Numbered from the stretch's first letter, positions 1 through 8,578 are shown. The stretch: 34,122 nt of DNA from JAVBNU01 sp031551265 (GCA_031551265.1 JAVBNU010000025.1:1-34122), one strand, 5' to 3'. A program made the numbers and translations. Notes: generated by a model from the sequence alone, not told the origin.

Positions 1-127
1 TCACGCACTACAAAAAAGCTCTATCGTCATTGCGAGTGACCAACGGGAACGAAGCAATCCAGGGATTCATGAAACTGGATTGCCGCGGCTTTTCCAAAGC
101 CTCGCAATGACAAAATACCGTGCGTGA
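1..127. repeat. Nested palindromic intergenic repeat (REP/MITE-like)
   Basis: Three nested inverted repeats are visible. TCACGCAC (1-8) pairs with GTGCGTGA (120-127), GTCATTGCGAG (26-36) pairs with CTCGCAATGAC (101-111), and GCAATCCAG (54-62) pairs with CTGGATTGC (75-83). A transcript would fold into one long hairpin. The core resembles dispersed 'cattgcgag...gcaatcc' palindromes known from many bacterial intergenic regions. It lies just past the stop codon of xerD and may act as a 3' stem-loop. The outer repeat starts at base 1, so the element may continue outside the window. Confidence 0.85.
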
Positions 128-140
128 GGGGATAATTCCG

Positions 141-1007
141 TTACTTATTGATGGCGAAGTAGACCTCTTTCAGGCGTTTTTTACTTATGTGTGTATAAAG
201 TTGGGTAGTCGATACATCGCTGTGACCGAGTAATTCTTGAACGACGCGCAAATCAGCGCCATTCTCCAGTAAATGCGTAGCAAAACTATGACGAATTGTG
301 TGCGGCGAAATTTGTTTGTTTACTTTTTTTCCTAAATTTTTAATGAACACATAAACGTCCTGACGCGTGATTTTACGCCCCTTATCATTTAAAAACAGTT
401 GTTTAGTCTCAAAGTTGTGTTTTTTCAAAATATACGTTCTGGCAACATAATAATTTTTCAGTGCTTGCTTAGCCTTAGCGCCTATTGGTACAAGCCTTTC
501 TTTTGAGCCTTTACCGACACATCTTACGTAGCCGGTGTTCAGGTCAACGTTCGATAATTGCAAATTAGTCAACTCCGAAACTCGCAATCCTGCCGCGTAA
601 AGCAGCTCAAACATTGCCCTCTCAAGCGGCAATAATTCAGATGTCAGTAAACTTTCTATTTCGGTTAAATTTAAAATTTTCGGAAGCTTGCGCATCAACT
701 TTGGCTGTTGTATCGCCAGCGAAGGATTACTGGCAATATACCCGCTGTCGCAAAGCCACAAAAACCAGCCTCGCAGCGACGCGATTTTTCGTGTCACACT
801 CGTCGGCGCAATATTGTCCTCACGTAGTTTTTTGATATACAAGTTCAAGTGAGTTTTATTCACTTTTTCAAGCGAATCAATTTCATTTTCAGTTAAAAAC
901 TCTGTGAACAAAAACACATCACGATAATACGCATCAAGCGTATTCTGAGCAAGTCCGCGCTCAATCTCCAGATATTCGATATACTCCGAAATTTGCTGTA
1001 TAAACAT
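141..1007 (-). CDS. xerD: Tyrosine recombinase, XerC/XerD type
   Basis: Site-specific recombinase of 288 residues, the usual size for XerC/XerD, which resolve chromosome dimers at dif during division. The N-terminal core-binding domain (about 1-95) has the XerD-like phrase ERGLAQNTLDAYYRD. The C-terminal catalytic domain carries the full set at the expected spacing: R142, K166, H236, R239, H262 and the nucleophile Y271. The N-terminus resembles XerD more than XerC, but a lineage with a single Xer cannot be excluded. No Shine-Dalgarno sequence precedes the ATG. A TATAAT hexamer lies at 1015-1020, only 7 nt upstream of the start on the minus strand, so the message may have almost no leader. It is followed by the palindromic repeat at 1-127. 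No phage or integron genes are adjacent, so a housekeeping role is likely. Confidence 0.93.
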   Translation of the reverse strand: MFIQQISEYIEYLEIERGLAQNTLDAYYRDVFLFTEFLTENEIDSLEKVNKTHLNLYIKKLREDNIAPTSVTRKIASLRGWFLWLCDSGYIASNPSLAIQQPKLMRKLPKILNLTEIESLLTSELLPLERAMFELLYAAGLRVSELTNLQLSNVDLNTGYVRCVGKGSKERLVPIGAKAKQALKNYYVARTYILKKHNFETKQLFLNDKGRKITRQDVYVFIKNLGKKVNKQISPHTIRHSFATHLLENGADLRVVQELLGHSDVSTTQLYTHISKKRLKEVYFAINK

Positions 1008-1056
1008 AATTCTAATTATAAACTATGTTTGAGCTACACTACACCGACTATTCAGT

Positions 1057-3309
1057 TTAAATATTATCTCTTAGCGTTTGCAATGCCTGCTCTAGCAATT
1101 TTTTTGCATTGTCTTCCGAAATATTCAGTATCAACGCAATTTCTGCAAAGTCTTTTGGCTCTTCTGCAAAACCAAAACATAACTCTACAACTGTTCTCAT
1201 ATCCTCAGGCAATTTTTCGACCATATCCCGTATTTCCTTATTTTGTACAAGTTCAGCAGGAGTCATTGATTTTGGATCAGCTATTGTATCATATAAATTA
1301 AAATCGTCTCTCAGCTCGGTGTCTAAAGAACTTGCCTTGTTTTTATACATGTTAGCAAAACCTTTGAGTATCTGCCCTTCTATATGTTTATATAACAATG
1401 ACTCAAATCTCCCTAGCCCTTTGTAGTTACGTGCGGCGCCGTATAGCGCCATATGGGCTATATTTTCTGCGTCCAGGCCGTATCGACCGGCTTTGCGCGA
1501 CATTGCAACAGCTGTTTTATAGTGCTTTTGATAAAGCTGCTCGACAATTTCAGGCGAGTTGTATTTAATTGAATCTAAATGTTTCAACAAATTTTTACGT
1601 ATATTTTCAGGTAGTTTGCCCATTGCTTTGATCAGATAATACCGGCTCGTTTGCCATCGGCAGCTAGACATATCAGATATTTGATGAAAATTTTTGTAAT
1701 TGCGGTCTTTGATTCCATAGTATAGGGCAAGAATCGCTCTTTCTTTTTCGCTTAATTTTGCTGTATCAATAGCTATTTGAAGTTTTTTCAATTCATCTTT
1801 ACCATATTTTGCTTCATATGCAGAATTTTCTAAATCTAGCAGATATCTGAATTCCTCCGGCATTGCCGCATCTCTTGACACTTCAAAAGCATAAGTCTCT
1901 AATTTCTCAACTAAATCCTTATCCAAAGCTTGAATTTTGCTAAGCGCACGTCTCTCAATTGCTTGAATCTGATGTACACGCATACCAAAATGAGCGCCAG
2001 TTTTCGTGTAGGACAGGATATTATTTTCTTTGATGCCATATCGTAAAATCATTACAATTTTTTCAATAGGCGTAAGATTACTTGCAGATGCTTCTTTAGG
2101 GTTAAAAACTTCTTTTAAATTTTCTAATTCTGTTTTCCCGCATCGTTTCTCAAAAGCTGTGTTTTCCAAATTCAATATTTTTCTGATTTCATCGGGCACG
2201 GTCATGTTTTCTTTCAAGTCTAGCAAATAGCGCTCAGAGGTCAGTATTAAACCCAGATCACTAATCTTTTTAAACGCGCTTAGATATATTCTTGACATCT
2301 CTGCTTTAGAATATCCTATTATCTTAATAATTTCATGTTGTTCTCGCGGTATGCCGTTTTGAACGCCATAGAATAAAACCAAAACTCCTTTTTCAGCATT
2401 GTTTAAAGTTTTATCTGTAATAGGTTGGACTTTAAATGCATCTTTGAGTTTTTCAAGTTCTTCCCTGCCGTATACCTTCTCTAAGGCAGTGTTTTCAAGG
2501 CTCAATAAATGATTTAGTTTATTAGGTAGTTTTGTACTGCCATTCAAATAAATTTTGTAGTCATCCAATTTTTGTCGTAATTCTTTGTTTTCCATTTTTT
2601 TGAGAGCAGAATTTTTGACCTTAACAATTTTAGAGAGTTGAAAGCCAAATATTTCAACCATTCCAATGTACTCTCTGCGCTTACCATCCTCTATTTGGAA
2701 CTCTAGTATAATGAACGCTTTTTCTTGATTGGTCAATTTTGGGTTACGAAACATTGCCTGAAGAGCCTCAAGCGATTCAGGACAAAGCTTCGCAAAATGA
2801 GTTTCGTCGAGATTAATGTTGGCGAGTCTGCTTACCTCTGCGCTATCTTTTGATTTTTTTACGCCGTAGTCTTTACAATATACTGCTATATCTTTTTTTA
2901 GTTTTTTGTCTTTAATCTTGCTCAACGCAGACACCTTTGCCGCAGATGCCGTGCCATTAGATACAAATCCGCATATTTTTGCGATCTCGTCCGAAGACTT
3001 TAGAGATTCTTTTTCGCTCGGCCCCAAAGTCAATACAAGAACAGCTTTTTCACGGTTATTCAAATTCGAGTCTTTAAAGGCAGTTTTAAGCGTCTCAACC
3101 AAATCAGGGTAAATTACAGCAAAATGAGTTTTTTCAACATCAACCCTAGCATATTTTTTCACATTTTTATTGTCAGTAATTCGTTTTGCTGAAAATGAAA
3201 CAGTATCTTGCATTGAGTTATTTCTATTAAAAAACTGTTCATTGCTGTAGTTATTTAAATTTCTTTTGCAATTATAAAAATCATTCTTAAACACATGAAT
3301 CTTCATCAT
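1057..3309 (-). CDS. Giant sigma-70-like protein with tandem region-4-like repeats
   Basis: A 750-residue protein. Residues 586-650 look like sigma-70 region 2 (LDAENIAHMALYGAARNYKG, then FESLLYKHIEGQILKGF). Residues 686-750 look like region 4 (LPEDMRTVVELCFGF, then a helix-turn-helix ending ALQTLRDNI). Upstream are about five divergent copies of a roughly 85-110-residue unit (about 57-140, 167-252, 268-354, 378-475 and 490-580). Each has a leading helix, an 'L(N/T/S)xxEKxxxxLxxG' segment and a helix-turn-helix. The fourth copy (LTPIEKIVMILRYGIKENN, then ERRALSKIQ) is a near-classical region 4. Units 3-5 begin with 'L(S/N/D)LEN(T/S)A(L/F/Y)E'. Known sigma factors carry one region 4, after region 2, so this order and copy number are unusual. 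The N-terminus (1-45) is Asn-rich with VSFSAKR. No clear ribosome-binding site precedes the start, and a hairpin (3311-3358) separates it from ricT. It could be a sigma factor, a DNA-binding scaffold or a regulator. Confidence 0.72.
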   Translation of the reverse strand: MMKIHVFKNDFYNCKRNLNNYSNEQFFNRNNSMQDTVSFSAKRITDNKNVKKYARVDVEKTHFAVIYPDLVETLKTAFKDSNLNNREKAVLVLTLGPSEKESLKSSDEIAKICGFVSNGTASAAKVSALSKIKDKKLKKDIAVYCKDYGVKKSKDSAEVSRLANINLDETHFAKLCPESLEALQAMFRNPKLTNQEKAFIILEFQIEDGKRREYIGMVEIFGFQLSKIVKVKNSALKKMENKELRQKLDDYKIYLNGSTKLPNKLNHLLSLENTALEKVYGREELEKLKDAFKVQPITDKTLNNAEKGVLVLFYGVQNGIPREQHEIIKIIGYSKAEMSRIYLSAFKKISDLGLILTSERYLLDLKENMTVPDEIRKILNLENTAFEKRCGKTELENLKEVFNPKEASASNLTPIEKIVMILRYGIKENNILSYTKTGAHFGMRVHQIQAIERRALSKIQALDKDLVEKLETYAFEVSRDAAMPEEFRYLLDLENSAYEAKYGKDELKKLQIAIDTAKLSEKERAILALYYGIKDRNYKNFHQISDMSSCRWQTSRYYLIKAMGKLPENIRKNLLKHLDSIKYNSPEIVEQLYQKHYKTAVAMSRKAGRYGLDAENIAHMALYGAARNYKGLGRFESLLYKHIEGQILKGFANMYKNKASSLDTELRDDFNLYDTIADPKSMTPAELVQNKEIRDMVEKLPEDMRTVVELCFGFAEEPKDFAEIALILNISEDNAKKLLEQALQTLRDNI

Positions 3310-3310
3310 A

Positions 3311-3358
3311 AATATTTAAAGTTGAAACAGGATTTTTTTTGCTACCTGTTTAAATATT
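3311..3358 (-). promoter_or_regulatory. Inverted repeat between ricT and the sigma-like gene
   Basis: AATATTTA (3311-3318) pairs with TAAATATT (3351-3358), and AAACAGG (3325-3331) pairs with CCTGTTT (3345-3351, sharing one base with the outer arm). The loop is 3332-3344, with a bulge on one arm. It spans the ricT stop codon and ends 2 nt before the start of the sigma-like gene, which has no evident Shine-Dalgarno sequence. It could be an attenuator, a processing site or a translation-control hairpin. There is no U-tract typical of an intrinsic terminator. Confidence 0.45.
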
Positions 3359-4267
3359 GCCTGTTGAACTGTTTTTATCATCTTCAAGCTGTTTGATATC
3401 GATGTTATAATCGTTTTCTTCGGTGTACTTGTACGACTCGTCTAAAACAATATTAACTTCACCATTAAGCATCTCAATCTGTTCTTTGGCGTAGTCTTTG
3501 ACCTTGCCATCCTCAAGTTTGACGGCGAGCTTGTTATTAAGAAAATGCAGCGCACAAACACGACCGACACCATCAGGTGTCATAACACCACTGCCTACCG
3601 GCGGCATACCTTTTGCAGCATCCATGTAATTTGAATACTCATAATTTAAACAGCAGAGCAACCTGCCGCATGAGCCAGAAATTTTACCGGGGGTAATAGG
3701 CATTCCCTGGTCGCGTGCAAGTTTTATATTAATTGAATCGAACGAGCGCAGCCAGCTGCAACAACAAAACGGACGGCCGCAAAGCCCGCAACCTGAGACC
3801 ATTGAGGTCTCATCCCGCACGCCAATGTGACGTAAATCAATACGCACTCTTTTGAACACTTGAGTTAAATCTTTGAGCAATCCTCTGAAATCAACGCGCT
3901 CCGGCGCTGTATAATAAAAACTTACTTTACGTTTATCGAAAGTATAACGGCATTGGATTAAGTTCATGTTCAAATTATGTGTTGTAATCAGCTCCTGACA
4001 TTGCTTAAAGCCCTGACACTCCATTTGTTTAATTTCTTTTAAAGTTTCCATGTCTTCAGGCGTCAGAACTCTTATTAACGGTAGTTCATCAGGTTTTTTC
4101 TTTTCCCAGGCCTTGGCTACTTCATCATTCACAAGTGAAACTTTTGCAGCTTCTTCGCCCTTGTCAGTAGTAACTAATACGAATTGACCATCACAAACCT
4201 CAATCCCGTCAGGTATTTTCACGGGATGAAATTTATTTTTCAAAAGCTGTACTGCATACATCGTCAT
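3350..4267 (-). CDS. ricT: RicT/YaaT-like PSP1-domain protein
   Basis: A 305-residue PSP1 C-terminal-domain protein. In Bacillus subtilis RicT (YaaT) joins RicA and RicF in an iron-sulphur complex that modulates RNase Y cleavage and phosphorelay signalling. The Cys-rich signature is intact: C160 and C163, the triplet C168-C170 (GCGLCGRPFCCC), then C200 with C205-C206 (GSCGRLLCC). Additional Cys occur at 84, 90 and 106. The C-terminal 50 residues are acidic and variable, as is common in the family. AAAGGA lies 11 nt before the first ATG; a second ATG two codons later is an equally possible start. RicA and RicF are not in the window, so the partners here are unknown. gpmI ends about 90 nt upstream on the same strand. 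Confidence 0.92.
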   Translation of the reverse strand: MTMYAVQLLKNKFHPVKIPDGIEVCDGQFVLVTTDKGEEAAKVSLVNDEVAKAWEKKKPDELPLIRVLTPEDMETLKEIKQMECQGFKQCQELITTHNLNMNLIQCRYTFDKRKVSFYYTAPERVDFRGLLKDLTQVFKRVRIDLRHIGVRDETSMVSGCGLCGRPFCCCSWLRSFDSINIKLARDQGMPITPGKISGSCGRLLCCLNYEYSNYMDAAKGMPPVGSGVMTPDGVGRVCALHFLNNKLAVKLEDGKVKDYAKEQIEMLNGEVNIVLDESYKYTEENDYNIDIKQLEDDKNSSTGNI

Positions 4268-4356
4268 CTATTCGATATTTCCTTTTGGTTATATCATACC
4301 ATAAAGAGCCCCCCTGTACAAAGCAGAAAAAGTAGCTTGTGCAGTAGTCTCATAAA

Positions 4357-5886
4357 TTATGACTTTGAGGTAATTAACGTGTGTCCCGTCATTTCCTGCG
4401 GCTTTTCGATATTCAAAATATCAAGTATCGTTGGCGCAACATCAGCAAGCGCCCCACCCGACATTAATGCAACATTTGGATTGTCGCAGTTTAACAGGAA
4501 CAATGGCACAGGGTTAACCGTATGAGCCGTATATTTGACGTGGGTCACCTCATCAACCATATGCTCAGCGTTGCCGTGATCGGCAGTTAAAAGCATCACA
4601 ACATTGTTTTCTTTCGCTTTCTGCGCAATTTTGCCCACACAAGTGTCAACCGCCTCACAAGCCTTAATAGCCGCCTCTAACACCCCTGTATGTCCAACCA
4701 TATCAGGATTAGCAAAATTCACAAGTATAAATCCGTATTCAGGATTTTCCAACGCTCCTAAAACATTGTTACAAACCTCATACGCACTCATTTCAGGTTT
4801 TAAATCATAAGTCGCAACACTTGGCGATTTAACCAAAGCACGTGTCTCAAGTTTATTTGGCACTTCTTCACCGCCATTAAAGAAAAATGTTATATGCGCA
4901 TATTTTTCTGTCTCAGCCGTTCTGAATTGCTTTATCCCATGTTTATCAAGCACTTCGCCTAAAATATTTGTCAATTTCTCAGGCGGAAACGCAATAGGGT
5001 ATGGGAATGTCTCATCATATTGAGTCATTGTCACAAAATAAAGATTTTTTCTTACCTCTTTGCGCTCGAACCCGTCAAAATCCGCGGCCATAATTGATTT
5101 TGTTAACTCACGTGCACGGTCAGGTCTGAAATTAAAGAATATAACCGAGTCATTGTCGTTTATTCTTGAGTTTTCAGTCATTATTGTCGGTAAAACAAAC
5201 TCATCATTGCTGCCTTTTTCATAAGAGTTTTTAACCGCCTCAACAGCAGAGTTTGCATGCTCACCTTCGCCAAACAACAGTGCATTGTATGCTTTTGAGA
5301 CTCTATCCCAGCGATTATCTCTGTCCATAGCGTAGTAGCGGCCACTTACGGTCGCGATTTGAGGTAAATTATATTTTTTCAATTCTGCTTCAATCGGCTC
5401 CAAGTATGTTATTGCACTTTGAGGCGGTGTATCACGACCATCCAAGAATGCGTGTACATAAACTTTTTGCACTCCGTTATCGGCAGCCAGTTTTATCAAT
5501 GCACATAAATGATCCATACTGCTGTGAACTCCGCCTTCACTCACAAGCCCCATCAAGTGCAACGCTGAATCGTTCTTTTTAACATTTTCAATAGCCGCTA
5601 AAAATACTTTGTTCTCAAAAAAAGTTTTTTCGCTGATAGCTTTATTGATACGGGTTAATTCCTGATAAACTACTCGTCCAGCACCTAAGTTCAAGTGTCC
5701 GACTTCAGAATTACCCATTTGTCCGTTAGGTAATCCGACAAACTCACTATCTGCGCGCAATGTTGTGTTAGGACTATTTTGAAAACTATCTATATTCGGC
5801 GTTTTTGCCAGATATGTTGCATTTTCATCGCTTGGTGCAGCTACTCCCCAACCATCCATTATACATAGTAAAACTCTATTTGACAT
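4357..5886 (-). CDS. gpmI: Cofactor-independent 2,3-bisphosphoglycerate phosphoglycerate mutase
   Basis: Interconverts 3- and 2-phosphoglycerate in glycolysis using two metal ions and a phosphoserine intermediate. The alkaline-phosphatase-superfamily features are present: the metal-binding Asp in CIMDGWG near the N-terminus, the nucleophilic Ser60 in NGQMGNSEVGH, FLDGRDTPP, and the C-terminal metal ligands in TADHGNAEHM and the following H. The start chosen is the second ATG (5886). AAGGAG lies 6 nt before it, inside what would be the coding sequence if the upstream in-frame ATG at 5901 were used, and the homologous N-terminus begins at this Met. The protein is then 509 residues, typical of GpmI (about 505-515). 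Confidence 0.97.
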   Translation of the reverse strand: MSNRVLLCIMDGWGVAAPSDENATYLAKTPNIDSFQNSPNTTLRADSEFVGLPNGQMGNSEVGHLNLGAGRVVYQELTRINKAISEKTFFENKVFLAAIENVKKNDSALHLMGLVSEGGVHSSMDHLCALIKLAADNGVQKVYVHAFLDGRDTPPQSAITYLEPIEAELKKYNLPQIATVSGRYYAMDRDNRWDRVSKAYNALLFGEGEHANSAVEAVKNSYEKGSNDEFVLPTIMTENSRINDNDSVIFFNFRPDRARELTKSIMAADFDGFERKEVRKNLYFVTMTQYDETFPYPIAFPPEKLTNILGEVLDKHGIKQFRTAETEKYAHITFFFNGGEEVPNKLETRALVKSPSVATYDLKPEMSAYEVCNNVLGALENPEYGFILVNFANPDMVGHTGVLEAAIKACEAVDTCVGKIAQKAKENNVVMLLTADHGNAEHMVDEVTHVKYTAHTVNPVPLFLLNCDNPNVALMSGGALADVAPTILDILNIEKPQEMTGHTLITSKS

Positions 5887-5901
5887 TTTCGGCTCCTTCA
5901 T

Positions 5902-6113
5902 AAATTTTCTCTAACTCTATTATCTGACATAAATCTAAAACTTAAAGTAGAAAAATGGACAACTCACTGCTGCTATATTGAGTAGATTTTGTTCAATTAC
6001 AGTATTTCCGTGAGGCCATTTCTCACGTTTCGTCTTTGACTCAACGGAGAAAGAAGGCAAAAAAAGGACTCATTATAAGCCCCTATTCTCTAATCAATAA
6101 AATTTTTTTAATT
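5902..6113. other. Gene-free interval between gpmI and a small gene
   Basis: About 210 bases without a convincing open reading frame. It contains one perfect 6-bp hairpin (CGTGAG/CTCACG, about 6012-6030) without a following T-run on either strand. A-rich and T-rich tracts occur near 6060-6110. I see no tRNA fold or coding signal. It should hold the promoter of gpmI on the minus strand, but no clear hexamer pair stands out. Confidence 0.4.
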
Positions 6114-6434
6114 CTACTCCAACGCAGTACTGAGCGCCTCAATAATCCCGAGATATTCATCATCAGACAACGTAGAAATTGTCTGCATAGCAGAGGATAA
6201 TTCGCTGTTTCGATCATACCAGCGGCGATTTTTGTTTTGTTGATACAAACCCATAACGCGCTCCCAGCCAAGTGATATGGGTAATTCGTCTTTTTCACGT
6301 TTTATTGCCTTAATCGAGCCTGCTATATTAATCACGTTTTCAGCAACTTTGCTTTGACTGAGTTCATCAAGACTACGCAATGATTCAAGGACATAATCAC
6401 TCTTGTCGTTTTTATCATACCAACGTTTGTTCAC
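6114..6434 (-). CDS. Small conserved-looking protein with duplicated RWYD(K/R)N motif
   Basis: I do not recognise the family. The reading frame could begin at an ATG at 6470, but AGGGGAG lies 7 nt before an in-frame GTG at 6434. I take that as the start, giving 106 residues beginning with the RWYDKN motif. The protein looks like an internal duplication: KRWYDKN near the N-terminus and RRWYDRN about 60 residues later. Each is followed by an amphipathic helical stretch (SLDELSQSKVAENVINIAG; ISTLSDDEYLGIIEAL). It is soluble, charged and without Cys clusters or a signal peptide. It could be a small regulatory or adaptor protein. A competing frame at 6083-6298 on the same strand is judged a shadow. 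Confidence 0.6.
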   Translation of the reverse strand: MNKRWYDKNDKSDYVLESLRSLDELSQSKVAENVINIAGSIKAIKREKDELPISLGWERVMGLYQQNKNRRWYDRNSELSSAMQTISTLSDDEYLGIIEALSTALE

Positions 6435-6511
6435 TTCAAATCTCCCCTGTTTATACCTATATTTTAGCATACCGAAAAAATTTCGCCTATCATATATTTA
6501 TAGTAATAAAG

Positions 6512-7249
6512 TCATTTACGCTTCTTTAATTCCTGTAAAATTGAATCCGTTTCTTCGATATTTTTTGTATCATCAATATCCTCATACTGCGATTTGGCTT
6601 GTTTCAAATCTTTAATACCTTGGCGTTTGTTGCCCAGAGCCACATTTGCTAAGCCTCTGTAATAAAAAGCATCAGGATTAGTTGATTGAGTTTCAATTGC
6701 TTTGGTTAAATCAGGTATAGCCAATTTATAATTTTCGAGATTAATATTCGCAACACCCCTGTTATAGTAAGCATTTTCGTCATTAGGGTCAAGCAAAACC
6801 GCCTCGTTAAAATCAACTATTGCGCCCTGATAATCGCCTAACAAGCTTTTCGCAAGCCCCCGACTGTTATACGCGGCATTGGAAGGATTCACTTCAATAG
6901 CTTGATTTAAATCAACCATAGCCTCTTTAGGTTTACCAAGATTTAAATTCAACGACCCTCTGTTATAAATCGCTGTATAGTAATCAGGAGCAATTTTTAG
7001 CGCCTCATCATAATCCTCAAACGCACCCGCAAAATCGTCTTGCGCTTGCTTGATGGTACCTCTCAACGTCATTAGAACGTAATTTTGGCTGTTTTCAGCA
7101 AGTCCTTTGTTCGCATATACCAGCGCTCGCTCATAATTACCCGACATCAAAGCGTGCATTGCACTCATCTCATACGCTTTTTCAGTACCTCCAAAGCTAC
7201 ACAATTGCACAAATATAATCGCTAAAAATAACCCCAAAATCTTCTTCAT
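6512..7249 (-). CDS. Exported tetratricopeptide-repeat protein
   Basis: A 245-residue protein. Residues 1-20 form a signal peptide (MKKILGLFLAIIFVQLCSFG). Position 17 is Cys, but the preceding residues do not fit a standard lipobox, so a lipoprotein is uncertain. From about residue 25 there are at least five TPR units with the repeated phrases 'AIYNRGSLNLNLGKPKEAM', 'AAYNSRGLAKSLLGDYQGAI' and 'NAYYNRGVANINLENYKLAI'. TPR arrays act as protein-protein scaffolds; partners are unknown. Its ATG overlaps the trmD stop by one base (TAATG), so it is translationally coupled as the third gene of rimM-trmD-TPR. rplS usually occupies this place in many bacteria. Confidence 0.88.
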   Translation of the reverse strand: MKKILGLFLAIIFVQLCSFGGTEKAYEMSAMHALMSGNYERALVYANKGLAENSQNYVLMTLRGTIKQAQDDFAGAFEDYDEALKIAPDYYTAIYNRGSLNLNLGKPKEAMVDLNQAIEVNPSNAAYNSRGLAKSLLGDYQGAIVDFNEAVLLDPNDENAYYNRGVANINLENYKLAIPDLTKAIETQSTNPDAFYYRGLANVALGNKRQGIKDLKQAKSQYEDIDDTKNIEETDSILQELKKRK

Positions 7250-7980
7250 TAAATCTCGTCCAGAATTTTCCTATCTTCTTTTGATAATTGTTTCCCTAAA
7301 AATTCTTCATACAAATCAGGCCGTTTTTGCTTTGTGCGCAATATTTGCTGCGTACGACGCCAGTAATTTATTTCTGCATGATTACCGTTTAAAAGAACTT
7401 CGGGCACGCACATACCTTCATATTCTCGTGGTTTGGTATACTGAGAATACTCAAGCAACCCATCAGCAAAGCTGTCATATTCGCTTGATTCTGCGTGACC
7501 AAGACCACCTTCAACGAGCCTTGTCACGCTGTCGATTATACAAAGCGCACCTAACTCCCCGCCGGTCAAAATAAAATCACCTATTGAAATTTCCACAATA
7601 TCCGGACATAATCCTATCCTAATGCGTTCATCAAACCCTTCATAATGCCCGCATATCAAAATTAATTGCTCATTCCCGCTCAACTCAAGCGCTAATTGAT
7701 GATTATAAGTTTTTCCCTGAGGTGTAAGCAAAATTGCTTTAGACCTTGGCATTTTTTGAATACTTTTATAGCAATCAAACATCGGCTGACATGCAAGCAC
7801 CATGCCTGCACCGCCACCGTATGGGGTGTCATCGACTTTTTTATGTTTGTTTTCCGAATAATCACGAGGATTAGTCGTATTTACAGAAATAACATTGTTT
7901 TCCACAGCTCTCGCAAGAATGCTGTGCGAGCATGCCTGATTAATCATTTCAGGAAAAAGAGTAACTACATCAAATCTCAT
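7249..7980 (-). CDS. trmD: tRNA (guanine-N1-)-methyltransferase
   Basis: Methylates G37 of tRNAs reading CNN/CGG-type codons with SAM, preventing +1 frameshifting. The protein is 243 residues, normal for TrmD. The N-terminus MRFDVVTLFPEM is characteristic. The trefoil-knot SAM-binding region is present as ICGHYEGFDERI and SIGDFILTGGELGALCIIDS. The C-terminal domain contains PEVLLNGNHAEINYWRR, typical of the family. The start ATG overlaps the rimM stop by four bases (ATGA), a coupled arrangement. RimM and TrmD commonly sit together with rpsP and rplS, but neither ribosomal gene is present here. Confidence 0.98.
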   Translation of the reverse strand: MRFDVVTLFPEMINQACSHSILARAVENNVISVNTTNPRDYSENKHKKVDDTPYGGGAGMVLACQPMFDCYKSIQKMPRSKAILLTPQGKTYNHQLALELSGNEQLILICGHYEGFDERIRIGLCPDIVEISIGDFILTGGELGALCIIDSVTRLVEGGLGHAESSEYDSFADGLLEYSQYTKPREYEGMCVPEVLLNGNHAEINYWRRTQQILRTKQKRPDLYEEFLGKQLSKEDRKILDEI

Positions 7981-8498
7981 TCAAGCAGCCCCTCAATATT
8001 ATTTATCAAAATTTTTCGATTTTTCGTATCAACATGCGGTACCAAATCTTTAACAAACGGCACTAAAGAAGTTTTTTTACCACCCGTCGGCAATATTGAT
8101 AACAAATTCGTCGCAGAATTATCAGACACATCTTTTACAACGCCGATTAAGTCGTCATTCTGGTCGTAAACTTCCATGCCAATTAAATCGCTGATTAAAA
8201 ACTCATCTTCCTCGAGCTGCTCCACAACAATATTTTTAGGAATGTACAGTAAAAAATTTTTGTACTTTTCAACTTCGTTAATCGAGTTGATTTCTTTGAA
8301 CTTAATCAAAGCATTTTTTTTGTGAAATCTAATCGACTGAATACTAAGAGGTATAAGCTCTTTTCCGGTATCAAGTGTCATGGCTTTCAAAGCTTTAAGA
8401 CGATTTTCCTGCCCGCTTGTATAGCCGGCACGAATTTCTCCATTGATGCCATGGAACCCTAATATTTTTGCTACAGATATTAAATCATCTTTGTTCAT
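7977..8498 (-). CDS. rimM: Ribosome maturation factor RimM
   Basis: 16S rRNA processing and 30S assembly factor that binds S19 and the 30S head. The protein is 173 residues. The N-terminal RimM beta-barrel has ISVAKILGFHGINGEIRAG, the usual 'GxxGxxGEvrv' segment. The C-terminal PRC-barrel has LIGMEVYDQNDDLIGVVKDV, then LVPFVKDLVPHVDTKNRKI. It is the first gene of the rimM-trmD-TPR operon and is divergently transcribed from the GNAT gene, with an 80-bp shared control region. The window has no upstream rpsP, so the operon is shortened relative to the common order. Confidence 0.96.
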   Translation of the reverse strand: MNKDDLISVAKILGFHGINGEIRAGYTSGQENRLKALKAMTLDTGKELIPLSIQSIRFHKKNALIKFKEINSINEVEKYKNFLLYIPKNIVVEQLEEDEFLISDLIGMEVYDQNDDLIGVVKDVSDNSATNLLSILPTGGKKTSLVPFVKDLVPHVDTKNRKILINNIEGLLE

Positions 8499-8578
8499 AT
8501 GAATATTTTATAATAAAAAGATTATTCTTGTTCTTTCCACCAAATTTTTCATCAGTATTTTTATGGTAAATTGAAAAA

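Noticed and set aside
993..1301. 102-residue plus-strand frame between xerD and the sigma-like gene
   Set aside because: Mostly antisense to the 3' end of the sigma-like gene; composition does not suggest a protein.
5887..5901. Upstream ATG of gpmI
   Set aside because: It would place the AAGGAG ribosome-binding site inside the coding sequence; the second ATG is better.
6083..6298. 71-residue frame overlapping the small RWYD protein gene
   Set aside because: No ribosome-binding site, and the other frame shows an internal protein-level repeat.
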